Made by a program: the position numbers and the translations under genes | Source: Lentisphaerae bacterium RIFOXYA12_64_32 | Lineage (GTDB): Bacteria; Verrucomicrobiota; Lentisphaeria; Oligosphaerales; YB12-FULL-65-16 | DNA: 45,049 bases | NCBI GenBank assembly: GCA_001803235.1 | Contig: MHBL01000078.1 | Span: 1 to 45,049, forward strand | Direction of reading: 5' to 3' | Notes under the pieces: model-generated | The model's input: the letters and a program-made list of their open reading frames with translations, nothing else | Database searches by the model: none | What the model was told of the DNA's origin: nothing | Part shown: one piece after another, positions 1-8,494 of the stretch | Position numbering within the stretch: position 1 is the first letter of the stretch | Layout of the letters: each line of letters begins with the position of its first letter

Positions 1-60
1 TGGGGACACGCCGGGGGTACTTGTCGGTCCCGCAGGCGTAGAATCTTGAAACAGCCCTGC
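1..60. mobile_element. MITE-like element family A, right end only
   Basis: This is the right arm of a short non-autonomous element cut by the window start. It carries the hairpin half CACGCCGGGGG and ends with the terminal inverted repeat ATCTTGAAACAGCCCTGC (43-60). The same arm ends the complete copy at 6753-6907. The left arm would lie outside the window, and the target duplication should be the seven bases after position 60 (ATTTACC). It encodes nothing. Confidence 0.75.
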
Positions 61-222
61 ATTTACCGGGGCAGACATTGTCTTTCCCTCGTTCATCGTT
101 CACCTTACCGAATCATGTTGTTCGTGGGTTCTGGGGCCGGGCTTTCACCGGCGGTCGACAAACGAAACAGCAATCCGTCTGAATCTCAACGGGACGAGTG
201 GGATAGCCGGGAGGGTTGACGC

Positions 223-2106
223 ATGCGTATTCCGATGAGCGGAGTTCTGGCGCTGGTCACGGCGGGGTCGTTGGCGGCATGCGGGCAGCAAGACCGCGCC
301 CAGGCGAATCCGTCGTTCCCGCGCATCGGGACCGTCTATGGCACGGGAGTGGCCTGGCAGGCATGGGAGAAAGGCGCCGAGTGGTGGTCCAAGCTCGACC
401 TGATCATCGGCGGCTGCTACGACCTGCACTACGACTGGGAGAACCCGCGCTGGCCCAAAGTCCTGGCCAACGTTGAGGCAAACCTGACCAAGCTCCGCGA
501 GGTCAACCCCAACTGTCTGGTGCTGCCGTACGTCGACGTCGTCGAGGGGCCGGACAACCCGAATGTGCCACAGGCCTGGTGGGACCTGCGCGACGGTCAG
601 CGCTGGAGCGGCTGGCCGGGCTACTTCCGCATCAACACCAAGCTTCCCGAAGTGCTGCAGTTCAACCTGGACAAGGTCCGTGACGAGGTCATGGCCCGCC
701 CCATGTTCGACGGTGTCTTCTACGACTGCTGGGGCCCGGACGACTGGCTCGTGCCGCGCACCGCGCGACTGCGCGACGGCAAAGCGATCGTCATGATTAA
801 CGACTGGAACCTGCCGAGCCGCGGCTTCGAGACCCTGAACGGCTGCCTGGCGGAGGACGAACTCAACCGTGTCGCCGACGGCAAGGTCGACTTCGAGGAG
901 TTCCTCGGTCGCTACCTGCGCTGGTGCCGCGAGAGCCGCAAGCCGGCCGTGACCATGCTCGTCTGTCACCCGCGCACCGTGAACGAGGACTGCTGGGGCA
1001 ATGCGACGCGGACTCCACAGGAGCGCGACGCGCTCAAGGAAAAAGCGCGCACGGCCGACCCGCAGATGCTGCGCTTCGGCCTGACGACGACATTGCTCGG
1101 GGACGGGTACTTCGGCTACGACGGCGGCAACGGCCTGTCGCGCGGCAACTGGTGGTGGTACCCGGAGTACGACGCGCCGCTGGGGTACCCCAAAGGCCCG
1201 GCCGAACGTCGCGACGACGGACTCTGGCAGCGCGCTTTCGACGGCGGCCTGGTCGTGGTCAACGGCACCGGTTACGACGCGGTCCTGGACACACCGGTAC
1301 GATCGAAGGACGCGAGTATCGGCCGCGTCGGCACACGCTTCACCATTCCGTTGTGTGACGGTCGTATTCTGTTGCCGACCGACGACCCGGACACGCCAGG
1401 CGACGACACGCCGCCGCGCTTCACGCGCGCCGCACCGGCATCGCTCGGCTTCTACCGCGTCGACGCCAGCCTGCTGGTGGCGCGCACACCTGGCGACTTG
1501 GAATTGCGTTGCAGTCCGGCGGGCGAACTGCGGCAGATCCTGCTGCGCGGCAGGACAATCATGAGCGGCGGCTGGCCGTCCATCGCCAACCCGCCGTGGA
1601 AAGTGTTTCAAATCGAGAGTTCCGTCGAACCGTGCGTGGCCGCGACGGCACAGGAGGTTCGGCTCACCTTCCGCGGCATGCTCGCGGAGGGCGGGGGGCG
1701 GATTGAGTATGTCGAAACGTTGACCCTGACGCCGGACAACCGCTTCTCGCTGCACTTCGACTTCACCGCGCTGACCGATCTCGATCTCCGTGCCTGGCGC
1801 CACTACTTCGCGTTCCCCGTCTGGCTTTACGCGGGCGCCGTGGCCGAGTGTGACGGCCAGCAGATCACGCTCCCAGCCGACGCGGGGAACGATCAACTGC
1901 TGCCGGAAAGTTCGCGTGTGACCGTGACGGGCAAGGACGCCAAGATCCAGATCGACAGTTCATCGCCGCTGAAATTCAGCGACCACCGCAAGTGGAACAC
2001 GCCCGAGTACCTGCTGGCTGCGTATCCCCTTGAAGGCCAGATGAAAACCGGCGTGAAGCTCTCCGTCGAGTTGACTGTGCAGGTCACGTCGTTGCCGGCG
2101 CCGTGA
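223..2106 (+). CDS. Secreted lipoprotein with glycoside-hydrolase-like (GHL15-type) barrel
   Basis: This 627-residue protein starts at an ATG preceded by GGGAGG. The N-terminus is a lipoprotein signal ending in a lipobox (LAAC, Cys20), so it is expected to be membrane-anchored outside the cytoplasm. Residues of about 35-330 are rich in Trp and Asp, with strings such as FDGVFYDCW (about residues 165-173). These are typical of TIM-barrel putative glycosidases of the GHL/hypothetical glycosyl hydrolase 15 kind, in which an Asp at a strand end is catalytic. Residues of about 390-627 look like beta-sandwich material. The role is inferred to be polysaccharide cleavage, and the substrate cannot be read from the sequence. 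The gene stands alone and converges on the prepilin-like gene at 2152-2859. Confidence 0.6.
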   Translation: MRIPMSGVLALVTAGSLAACGQQDRAQANPSFPRIGTVYGTGVAWQAWEKGAEWWSKLDLIIGGCYDLHYDWENPRWPKVLANVEANLTKLREVNPNCLVLPYVDVVEGPDNPNVPQAWWDLRDGQRWSGWPGYFRINTKLPEVLQFNLDKVRDEVMARPMFDGVFYDCWGPDDWLVPRTARLRDGKAIVMINDWNLPSRGFETLNGCLAEDELNRVADGKVDFEEFLGRYLRWCRESRKPAVTMLVCHPRTVNEDCWGNATRTPQERDALKEKARTADPQMLRFGLTTTLLGDGYFGYDGGNGLSRGNWWWYPEYDAPLGYPKGPAERRDDGLWQRAFDGGLVVVNGTGYDAVLDTPVRSKDASIGRVGTRFTIPLCDGRILLPTDDPDTPGDDTPPRFTRAAPASLGFYRVDASLLVARTPGDLELRCSPAGELRQILLRGRTIMSGGWPSIANPPWKVFQIESSVEPCVAATAQEVRLTFRGMLAEGGGRIEYVETLTLTPDNRFSLHFDFTALTDLDLRAWRHYFAFPVWLYAGAVAECDGQQITLPADAGNDQLLPESSRVTVTGKDAKIQIDSSSPLKFSDHRKWNTPEYLLAAYPLEGQMKTGVKLSVELTVQVTSLPAP

Positions 2107-2151
2107 AACGGCAAAGAGGTGGCGGGAGCGTGCGCAGGCCGTGCCCCTGTC

Positions 2152-2859
2152 TCAGTTTGTGAAGCCCCAGAGCCGCTGGGCCTCGGGGCTGTCGGACTGG
2201 AACTTGTTGAGGGGCAGCCACCTGACGTGGCCGTCGAGGAACACCGGATTCGAGCCGCCGCTGTGGTAGAAACCCACGTGCCCCGTCTCGCCGGCTTGCC
2301 AGTGCGTGGCGAACCACACCGGGTACGAGTAGCACCAGTCGGACCCGCCGAAGCCGTCCGGACGGTTGCAGGCCATCACCATCACTTGGTCCGGGAAGTT
2401 CCAGTACTTGTAGGACGATTTCACCAGAAAACTTGGATAGAACGTACGGTACGGCATGCCGTTGTAACTCCAGCCGTAACTCATGGGCAATGTCGGCTTG
2501 CTCGGGCAGACCCGAACCTCCGTGTTGTTGATGTACGGCATGGTCTTCACGTACCACATTGCGCCCTTGGGTGCCAGCGCCGCTGAATCCGGGTCGTCAC
2601 AGAACCCGTGGATGATGATCCCGTCGTAGTCCTCGCCGTACAACTGCACGCTGAGCATGAGCTGCTTGACGTTGGAGCCGCAGATCGCCTGGTGGCCTTT
2701 TTGCTTGGCGGTCTGCAACGCGGGCAGCAGTAGCGAGGCCAGGATGGCAATGATCGCGATCACCACCAGGAGCTCTATGAGTGTGAATGAATGAGTCCTG
2801 GGTTTGTCGCAGGGCTTGATCAGGGCGAAAAAGCGGTGGGCGGCGCGGCGTCTGTTCAC
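2152..2859 (-). CDS. Prepilin-like protein with H-X9-DG C-terminal motif
   Basis: The protein has 235 residues. I chose the GTG at 2859 because GGGAGG lies six bases upstream; an ATG further up at 3060 would overlap the next gene and has no ribosome binding site. A short basic leader is followed by FTLIELLVVIAIIAIL, the class III prepilin N-terminus with Glu at position 5 of the mature protein. The C-terminus has H, nine residues, then DG (HSGGSNPVFLDG), the hallmark of the processing-associated H-X9-DG family (DUF1559-like) that is expanded in Planctomycetes and Lentisphaerae. The residue before the cleavage site is Ser, not Gly. It is probably exported and anchored as a minor pseudopilin-like protein. 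The function of the family is unknown. Confidence 0.85.
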   Translation of the reverse strand: MNRRRAAHRFFALIKPCDKPRTHSFTLIELLVVIAIIAILASLLLPALQTAKQKGHQAICGSNVKQLMLSVQLYGEDYDGIIIHGFCDDPDSAALAPKGAMWYVKTMPYINNTEVRVCPSKPTLPMSYGWSYNGMPYRTFYPSFLVKSSYKYWNFPDQVMVMACNRPDGFGGSDWCYSYPVWFATHWQAGETGHVGFYHSGGSNPVFLDGHVRWLPLNKFQSDSPEAQRLWGFTN

Positions 2860-2932
2860 AGATAACCTCCCTGTGTTTCGGTAGATCTGCCACCGTGGGG
2901 CGCTGCCGGTCGCCGCTTCGCCAACCCCGTGC

Positions 2933-3118
2933 TCAACCGGTCGCTTTGCAGTCCTGGCGCCAGCAGCAGGTCCGCTCGGGGCAACCCTTGACGCCGGTGG
3001 CGAAGCACGGAGTATAGCCTTCAGCCATCTGGATGCGGCGGATGAGAGCGGTCTTCCCAAGTTTTTTGATGTCGATCTTCAGCGCCCGGGCTTTCTGCCA
3101 GATCTCGTACATCTTCAT
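2933..3118 (-). CDS. Small SAP-domain-like protein with Cys-rich tail
   Basis: This 61-residue protein starts at the ATG at 3118, which has a G-rich Shine-Dalgarno about eight bases upstream. Residues of about 3-38 have the helix-turn-helix pattern of a SAP-like motif (KARALKIDIKKLGKTALIRRIQMAEG), which in other proteins binds nucleic acid. The C-terminal 23 residues hold five Cys spaced C-x7-C-x4-CC-x4-C, suggesting a metal site. Similar short SAP-Cys proteins occur in anaerobic bacteria without a known role. The prepilin-like gene lies 74 bases downstream on the same strand. Confidence 0.65.
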   Translation of the reverse strand: MKMYEIWQKARALKIDIKKLGKTALIRRIQMAEGYTPCFATGVKGCPERTCCWRQDCKATG

Positions 3119-3184
3119 GGTGAGTTCCCCCCGACAGCCTGGACGTTCCACACGGGACAGATGTCGACAAGGGAAGATACACCC

Positions 3185-3493
3185 TTAGCCCGCCAAAATC
3201 GAGTTTTCGGGGTCAGCCGCCCCTGCCGAGGTCCCGTCGTGACGCTGGCCTAGTTCCTGCGCTCGGCGCAGGCGCTCGAAGTTCTCGTCCGTGCCGTAGA
3301 CCTCGAACATCTTCCGCTCGAAGCCGTCCGTCACGTCGGCGAGATGGTCACGCCGGGCCGGCGTGTACCGGCCGGTGAAGAACCCGCACGCCTGTACGGC
3401 CTGTCCCCCACAGCCTTCCGCCAGCGCGCCCGCACCCAGCGGGTGTGAGGCCGGGTCGCCGAGACACCGACAGAGCTCCAGGCGCGCAACATC
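3185..3493 (-). pseudogene. 5'-truncated gene remnant, family not recognised
   Basis: A reading frame of 102 codons with strongly G/C-biased third positions runs to TAA at 3185-3187. It has no plausible start codon. Its upstream end meets the family A element at 3495, and a stop lies in frame inside that element. The product reads like the C-terminus of a real protein (for example TDGFERKMFEVYGTDENFER, then LRRAQELG). I do not recognise the family. Joining the sequence across the element does not restore an upstream frame, because a TAG follows about 12 codons up. The gene was therefore already broken, or lost more than the insertion explains. Confidence 0.5.
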
Positions 3494-3494
3494 C

Positions 3495-3757
3495 GCAGGG
3501 CTGTTTCAAAGTCGGCTGTGCGAGCTGCCCTTGTGACGCTCCAGTAGGCCCGGCCTGTCCCCAGGCTGGGCCTCTGAGCTACGTGTGTTGGCGCGTGGGT
3601 CGGCGGCGCTCTGGCTCAGTGTAGAGTGCATGGCGCAACGGACCGTCGGCGGGCATCTCGGAACGCACCTTCGCCACGGCGCAGGGACACGCCGTGGGTA
3701 CCTCGAGCCGCTAGTCGCCACGCCACGCTCAAACCGCCGACGTTGAAACAGCCCTGC
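3495..3757. mobile_element. MITE-like element family A, complete long copy with 7-bp target duplication
   Basis: This 263-bp element begins GCAGGGCTGTTTCAA (3495-3509) and ends with its reverse complement TTGAAACAGCCCTGC (3743-3757). The seven bases AACATCC flank it on both sides (3488-3494 and 3758-3764), a target-site duplication. The interior matches the 264-bp copy at 44532-44795 over its length. It has no coding capacity, so a transposase elsewhere in the genome must have moved it. Confidence 0.85.
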
Positions 3758-3868
3758 AACATCCGTAGGCGGGGAGGCATTCCGGTCTGGCTGCGGCTAT
3801 GGTCTCGGCATGACTCGGCGAGGCGGACCTTCGAGTGGGGGCATCACACGGAACAGCCAGGAGCGAAG

Positions 3869-4108
3869 ATGAACACCCGTGACCACGGCATCCTGCGCGA
3901 GTTGGCCCGGCGCAAGCCCAACCCCACGCTGATCAGCACGTCGCGGTTTGACGAAGACCAGATCCGCTGCGATGTCCGCGAGACGCTGGCGGCCACGTCG
4001 CGCCACGGCTGCCGCGTCGAGCTGATCATGAAGGACGTCCACACCCTGAACAGCGAACCCTGGCGCCTGGCGCGCTGGGTCCAACTCGCCCGCGAACAGA
4101 GCGCCTGA
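3869..4108 (+). pseudogene. C-terminal fragment of a URO-D-family-like protein
   Basis: This 79-codon frame starts at an ATG with AGGAG five bases upstream, so it may be translated. The sequence KPNPTLIST, then an alternating helix, then ELIMKDVHTL and a final RLARWVQLARE resembles the last part of corrinoid/uroporphyrinogen-decarboxylase-family proteins (usually about 330-400 residues), where an E-x-I-M/L-K-D-x-x-T strand precedes the last helix. The catalytic barrel is missing. It lies just downstream of a transposed element and another remnant, so decay is the likely explanation. A stand-alone small protein cannot be excluded. Confidence 0.5.
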
Positions 4109-4201
4109 CCGCGGGGGGGGGGCGTGGTCCCCCCAATCGCGGCCTGCGGTACCGGCTCGACGTCAGGGCAAGGTCTGGCGCGAGATTGCGGCCCCTGGCC
4201 T

Positions 4202-6637
4202 TCAGCGGAACTCCGGCTCCCGTGCGCCATCGTGCGGCCAGGTGAGAACGTCTTCGTGGCCGGGCCAGGCGATGCGGAGGGCGCGCGCGGTCGGTTCGGA
4301 GCTGAACGAGACGTCGGGCTCTTTCACGCCGGCGGGCAGCGGCAGCAGTACCGCCATGAAGTTCGGGGTCACGGTCTGTGCCACGGCCCGCAGCCGCGGG
4401 AACGCGGCCGGGCCGTGGTAGTCCTCCGGCGCGAACACGTCCGTACTCAGCACGGGTGCGGAGTCCGCATGGATGCGCACCACGAGCCGCGCCTCGGGCG
4501 GGTCGCAGCGGACCGAGCGCATGGGCGCGGTTACGACGCCGGCCTCGGCCTCGAAGAACAGCCCGGCTGCGGCCGGGACCGGAAGCGACGGCGGCTTCTC
4601 GCGCTCGAGCGTCACCAGCAGGCAGTCGAGTTGCGCACCCGGCTCGCGCGGCAGGAATGCCAGCGTGTGCCGGCCGGCCCCCAGCTTGAACGAAACAGCA
4701 TCCTGCCCCGGCCCGGACGTGACCCGGCTCCAGGTCCAGGTCCGCTTGCCCGGCATGTGCCAGGCCAGAGGTTTCCCGTCATCCATCTGCACGAAGAACG
4801 AGTCCGACTTGCCGGTCTCCTCGGCCAAGGTCCGGACACGGGCCCAGATGGTATACTCACCCGCCGCCGAGACATCCAGGTCAAAGCGGCAAGCGCCCTG
4901 TTGCGGGTCGACGGCATTCAGCGTTTCCGGCGTGGTCGGCGGCGTTTCGACGTACGCGTTCCCGGACGCGTCGTACGGTTTGAGCACGGCACGACCGTCG
5001 CCAAGCGCCACCGCCATGCCGTCGGCCAGCATCATCTGCCAGGCGAACTCGTGCGGCTGGTCGTCCTTCCGGATGTCATCGAGAACGATGGCGTAAGCCG
5101 GGGCGTCGGCATGGGGATAGACGAAGAACGTGTGCCGAAGCACATGATCCGCACCCGCACCGGGCTTGCCGGCGTTGTTGCGGTTGTACGCCTCGGTGCA
5201 GTCTGTCAGCGCGTAGCCGTAGCGGGTGCAATTCTCGTAACGACGGATGACGCCGTTCGTGCCCCAGCCGGCGCCCGACAGCGCCTGGCCCTTGCCGTCG
5301 ATCAGCACGCAACTGTGGGCGAGGACCTGGCCACGACCTTTGGGGCCGTGCTCGTTCGCGTAGCCGGGATCGGTCGCCCACCGGAACCCGAGGCCGTAGA
5401 GCGTGAAATGCCCCTTGTCCGCCTGGTTGTGCGTTACCGGCAGGTACGGTCCGGCCTCGATGGAAAACATGACATCCCCGCGGTTCCAGCCGGAGCGCCA
5501 GGCGCACAGGCCGCGACCACGGAAGTGCATGGCGGTCGGCACCCCGGCCGCGACCGGATCGAGCGGCGGCACCGTGTTGTGCCACAGGATCCGGAGAAAC
5601 GAATTGTCCGACCCGGTTTGGTCCCAGAGCCAGCGATACAAGCCGCCGTTCGGGCCGACGTCGGCCAGCTTCAGGGCCGTGACATTCAGCCCGACATAAT
5701 TCGAATCGTTCCGGGCATCGAACACTTTTTCGCCCGGCAGCAGGGACAGCGCGTAGTAGTTCGGTAAAGCGCGAAACGTCGGGTGTTCGAACAGGTTCGG
5801 TCCGCCGTTGCGCCGCAGTGCGTCCCCGAACAGCACCGTGTTCGAGAGGCCGTAGCCCGAATAGCCGACGCCTTCCATGAACGCACCCTCGGCATCGAAG
5901 GCAGCGGTCAGCCAGCGGTCGATGATCTGCCGGCTGTGCGTGGTCCACTCGTCGATTTTGTCGGGGTAGGCATCCTTCAGCGCCAGAGCGAGACATCCGG
6001 CAGCGCCGCCGTTGACGCCGTTGTAGTTGTGCACCCTGTACCACCAGCTTTTCGGGTTCTCGAACTCCTCACGGAAGAACTCGATATACCCGGCACAGAC
6101 GGCGGCCACTGTACGGCGCTGGTCGGTGTCGAGCCGCTCGGACAGCAGGTCGTAGCCGACCGCCAGGCCGCGCATGATGTCACCGCGCCCGCCGGCAAAC
6201 CCCTTACTCACCACGGGCAACGTGACCGGATACGTTTCCGTCGTGGCCAGCAGCAGTGCGGCGCCATGGCGCCCGAACTCCTCGCGGCCCGTCAGTTGAT
6301 AGGCGAACCCGAGCGCCTCCATGCGCTGCGTCAACTGCCCGCCTATCCGGTGCACCAGCAGCATGTCGTGCCGGCTCTGGTCCATGTACGCACTCTTCGC
6401 CGGCGCGGGATACGGATCGGCAGGGTCTGCGTAGCCCGGTGCGCCCGGGGTACTGAGCGCTTCCGCCTGCCGGACGATACTGGCCCACAGCGCCGCGTAC
6501 TCCGTCGACTCGGCCCGGGCGCGCAACGCCGGGATGTCGGCGCGACGGAACAGCATGCAGGGCGACTCCGCCTCGACTCGGGTTGCACTGCCGACGAACG
6601 CCAGACAACTCACGGAGAGAAACAAGCGACTGGTCAT
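4202..6637 (-). CDS. Heparinase II/III-type polysaccharide lyase, secreted
   Basis: The protein has 811 residues from the ATG at 6637 (AAGGAT upstream), beginning with a signal peptide ending near residue 23. Residues of about 30-350 fit an alpha/alpha toroid, with HNYNGVNGG at 203-211 and EGVGYSGYG at 255-263. Residues of about 365-600 fit the heparinase II/III beta-sandwich, with HNQADKGHF at 403-411. Asn, His and Tyr residues in such strings do the beta-elimination in known heparinase/alginate/ulvan-type lyases. Residues of about 600-710 resemble a carbohydrate-binding-like sandwich (EYTIWARV and later a Trp-rich strand). It probably cleaves uronic-acid polysaccharide outside the cytoplasm, with the substrate undetermined. 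It is divergent from the FAD oxidoreductase gene. Confidence 0.8.
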   Translation of the reverse strand: MTSRLFLSVSCLAFVGSATRVEAESPCMLFRRADIPALRARAESTEYAALWASIVRQAEALSTPGAPGYADPADPYPAPAKSAYMDQSRHDMLLVHRIGGQLTQRMEALGFAYQLTGREEFGRHGAALLLATTETYPVTLPVVSKGFAGGRGDIMRGLAVGYDLLSERLDTDQRRTVAAVCAGYIEFFREEFENPKSWWYRVHNYNGVNGGAAGCLALALKDAYPDKIDEWTTHSRQIIDRWLTAAFDAEGAFMEGVGYSGYGLSNTVLFGDALRRNGGPNLFEHPTFRALPNYYALSLLPGEKVFDARNDSNYVGLNVTALKLADVGPNGGLYRWLWDQTGSDNSFLRILWHNTVPPLDPVAAGVPTAMHFRGRGLCAWRSGWNRGDVMFSIEAGPYLPVTHNQADKGHFTLYGLGFRWATDPGYANEHGPKGRGQVLAHSCVLIDGKGQALSGAGWGTNGVIRRYENCTRYGYALTDCTEAYNRNNAGKPGAGADHVLRHTFFVYPHADAPAYAIVLDDIRKDDQPHEFAWQMMLADGMAVALGDGRAVLKPYDASGNAYVETPPTTPETLNAVDPQQGACRFDLDVSAAGEYTIWARVRTLAEETGKSDSFFVQMDDGKPLAWHMPGKRTWTWSRVTSGPGQDAVSFKLGAGRHTLAFLPREPGAQLDCLLVTLEREKPPSLPVPAAAGLFFEAEAGVVTAPMRSVRCDPPEARLVVRIHADSAPVLSTDVFAPEDYHGPAAFPRLRAVAQTVTPNFMAVLLPLPAGVKEPDVSFSSEPTARALRIAWPGHEDVLTWPHDGAREPEFR

Positions 6638-6752
6638 GGCAGATCCTTCGTGCTGAGACGTACCCCGGCGCAGTTCAAACCGCCACACTGGCAGGTCACC
6701 GCCAGCAAAGTAGCGTCGCAGGACCGGGCCCGCAACCGCCGCCGACTGTGGC

Positions 6753-6907
6753 CCAGGGCTGTTTCAAGATCTGGCGCCGCGTCTCGGAAGGCCACGCCTC
6801 CGCGCACACCTGGTAGGGGCGGCCTGTCCTCAGGCCGCCCCCCGGCGTGGGGACACGCCGGGGGTACTCGCTGCACGCGGCGGTCACGAATCTTGAAACA
6901 GCCCTGG
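6753..6907. mobile_element. MITE-like element family A, complete short copy with 7-bp target duplication
   Basis: This 155-bp element has perfect 18-bp terminal inverted repeats, CCAGGGCTGTTTCAAGAT (6753-6770) and its complement (6890-6907). CTGTGGC flanks it on both sides (6746-6752 and 6908-6914), the target duplication. Inside are two strong hairpins: GGGGCGGCCTG/CAGGCCGCCCC (6816-6841) and CCCCCGGCGTG/CACGCCGGGGG (6839-6864). It sits in the 453-bp divergent intergenic region between the lyase and the FAD oxidoreductase and may separate or alter their promoters. The rest of that region shows nothing I can name. Confidence 0.9.
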
Positions 6908-7090
6908 CTGTGGCTGACGCAATCGCACCATGCTGACACGTCCCCGCCGGCTCTTGATTTCACCGCCGCGCTGCCCTATCTTCGTCATCATCATCATGGC
7001 GGTTGGTGCGCTGCGAGAGAGCACAAGGCGGGACGGCCCCCCGTTTCTCGGCGCCGACGGCATGTACCCCGGCCCCAGGAGTAGGTACGC

Positions 7091-8377
7091 ATGGATCGTT
7101 TCGACGTGGTCATTGTGGGGACAGGCCCGGCGGGGCTGGGTGCCGCATTCCACCTCACCGCGCGTCGTCCGGGGCTGTCCGTGCTCGTGCTTGACCGCGA
7201 GAAGACCTCGACCGGCGGACTCCGCAACGACTGCAAAATGAACTTCACGTACCCGGTCGGGTTCCCGCTCGCGAACTGGACGCGCGAGCAGGCTGAGCAC
7301 TTCCTGAACCTGACCATTGCCGACCTGCAGCCTTCGATCCTGGACAAGCACAACGTGTCGGTGTATTGCCGGCGCGCCGCGAAACTCGGCGTGGACCTGC
7401 TCGACATCCGGCAAGCGCATTTCGGCACCGACGGCGGTTTGCGCCTCATTGAACGGCTGATGACCGAGCTGGCGGCGCGCGGTGTCCATGTGCGGCTCGA
7501 AGAGGAGGCGCGCGCGATCCGGCCGGTCGAGCAGGTCCTGGAGACATCGAAAGGCGACTACCGGTACGGTGACCTCGTGCTCGCGCCCGGCCGCCATGGT
7601 TCCGGGTTCCTGCAATCCGTCATGGAATCGTTGCAGATTCCCTTCGTGGATCACGTGGTGGACATCGGCATTCGCGTCGAGACGACCGAAGCGCAGTACC
7701 CGATTGTCCGCGACTACTACGACCCGAAATTCTTCTTTCCCGAGCAGGTCCGGACGTTCTGCACCAACTCGCGTCGGGCCTACGTGTCCCAGGAGCGCTA
7801 CGAGGCCAGGAACGGGCAGGCCTACGGGTCCGTCAACGGCCACGCCTATGCCGAGGCGACCCGGGAGAACGGTCTGGTCAACTTTGCCCTGCTCCGGACT
7901 GTCATGCTTACCGAACCGGTGGCGTCGGGCCAGCAGTTTGCCGAGATGCTCGGACTCCAGGCCATGCTCATGGGCGGCGGCCGCCCCATCATGCAGCGCG
8001 TCGGCGACTTCCGGCTCGGGAAACGCTCCAAGGCGGCGACGTTCAACGGCGACCTCTACCACTTCAGGCCAAGCTTGGACGACTGCTGCCCGGGTGACAT
8101 CAGCATGGCCGTGCCCGCGAAGATCCTGCGCGGCATCTGGCGCGCCATGAAACTCCTTGACACCATTGTGCCCGGTGTGCTGCACCCGTCCACCATCATG
8201 TACTACCCGGAGATCAAGCTCTACGGGAACAAGCCCGTGTTTATTGACGGCTGCTTCCAGGCCAAGCCCCACGTCTACCTGGTCGGAGACGGCGCCGGCA
8301 CGAGCCGCGGCATCACTGCCGCCTGGGCCAGCGGCATCCGCGCCGCCACGGGCATTCTGGGAGAGCCGATCCTGTAG
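7091..8377 (+). CDS. FAD-dependent oxidoreductase (COG2509-like)
   Basis: This 428-residue cytoplasmic flavoprotein starts at an ATG with AGGAG about ten bases upstream. The N-terminus DVVIVGTGPAGLGAA is the dinucleotide-binding Rossmann motif. The C-terminal HVYLVGDGAGTSRGITAAWA is the second FAD-contacting motif seen in GR2-type flavoproteins. The overall layout resembles uncharacterised FAD-dependent dehydrogenases (COG2509). The substrate is unknown. The AraC regulator and the glycyl radical enzyme follow on the same strand, so a shared pathway is possible but not shown. Confidence 0.75.
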   Translation: MDRFDVVIVGTGPAGLGAAFHLTARRPGLSVLVLDREKTSTGGLRNDCKMNFTYPVGFPLANWTREQAEHFLNLTIADLQPSILDKHNVSVYCRRAAKLGVDLLDIRQAHFGTDGGLRLIERLMTELAARGVHVRLEEEARAIRPVEQVLETSKGDYRYGDLVLAPGRHGSGFLQSVMESLQIPFVDHVVDIGIRVETTEAQYPIVRDYYDPKFFFPEQVRTFCTNSRRAYVSQERYEARNGQAYGSVNGHAYAEATRENGLVNFALLRTVMLTEPVASGQQFAEMLGLQAMLMGGGRPIMQRVGDFRLGKRSKAATFNGDLYHFRPSLDDCCPGDISMAVPAKILRGIWRAMKLLDTIVPGVLHPSTIMYYPEIKLYGNKPVFIDGCFQAKPHVYLVGDGAGTSRGITAAWASGIRAATGILGEPIL

Positions 8378-8382
8378 GGAGG

Positions 8383-8415
8383 GTTCAGAGGTTCCAAGGT
8401 TCAGTTCAGAGGTTC
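8383..8415. repeat. Short direct repeat in intergenic spacer
   Basis: GTTCAGAGGTTC occurs at 8383-8394 and again at 8404-8415 in the 117-bp spacer between the FAD oxidoreductase and the AraC gene. It resembles slipped-strand GGTTC-rich spacer sequence. No function is evident. Confidence 0.6.
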
Positions 8416-8494
8416 ACGGTTGACGGGGGAAGGTTGAGGAGGCAGCCCCCCCGACACCCGACACTCGTCCCGGCCTCGCACAGGAGCATCACCA

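Noticed and set aside
145..1896. A 583-codon antisense frame over the glycosidase-like lipoprotein
   Set aside because: It lacks motifs and a start site, and the sense strand has a lipobox, a ribosome binding site and barrel-like strings.
8378..8494. Tandem GGTTC-rich spacer as an AraC operator
   Set aside because: The repeats are low-complexity and lie upstream of araC itself without the spacing of paired AraC half-sites.
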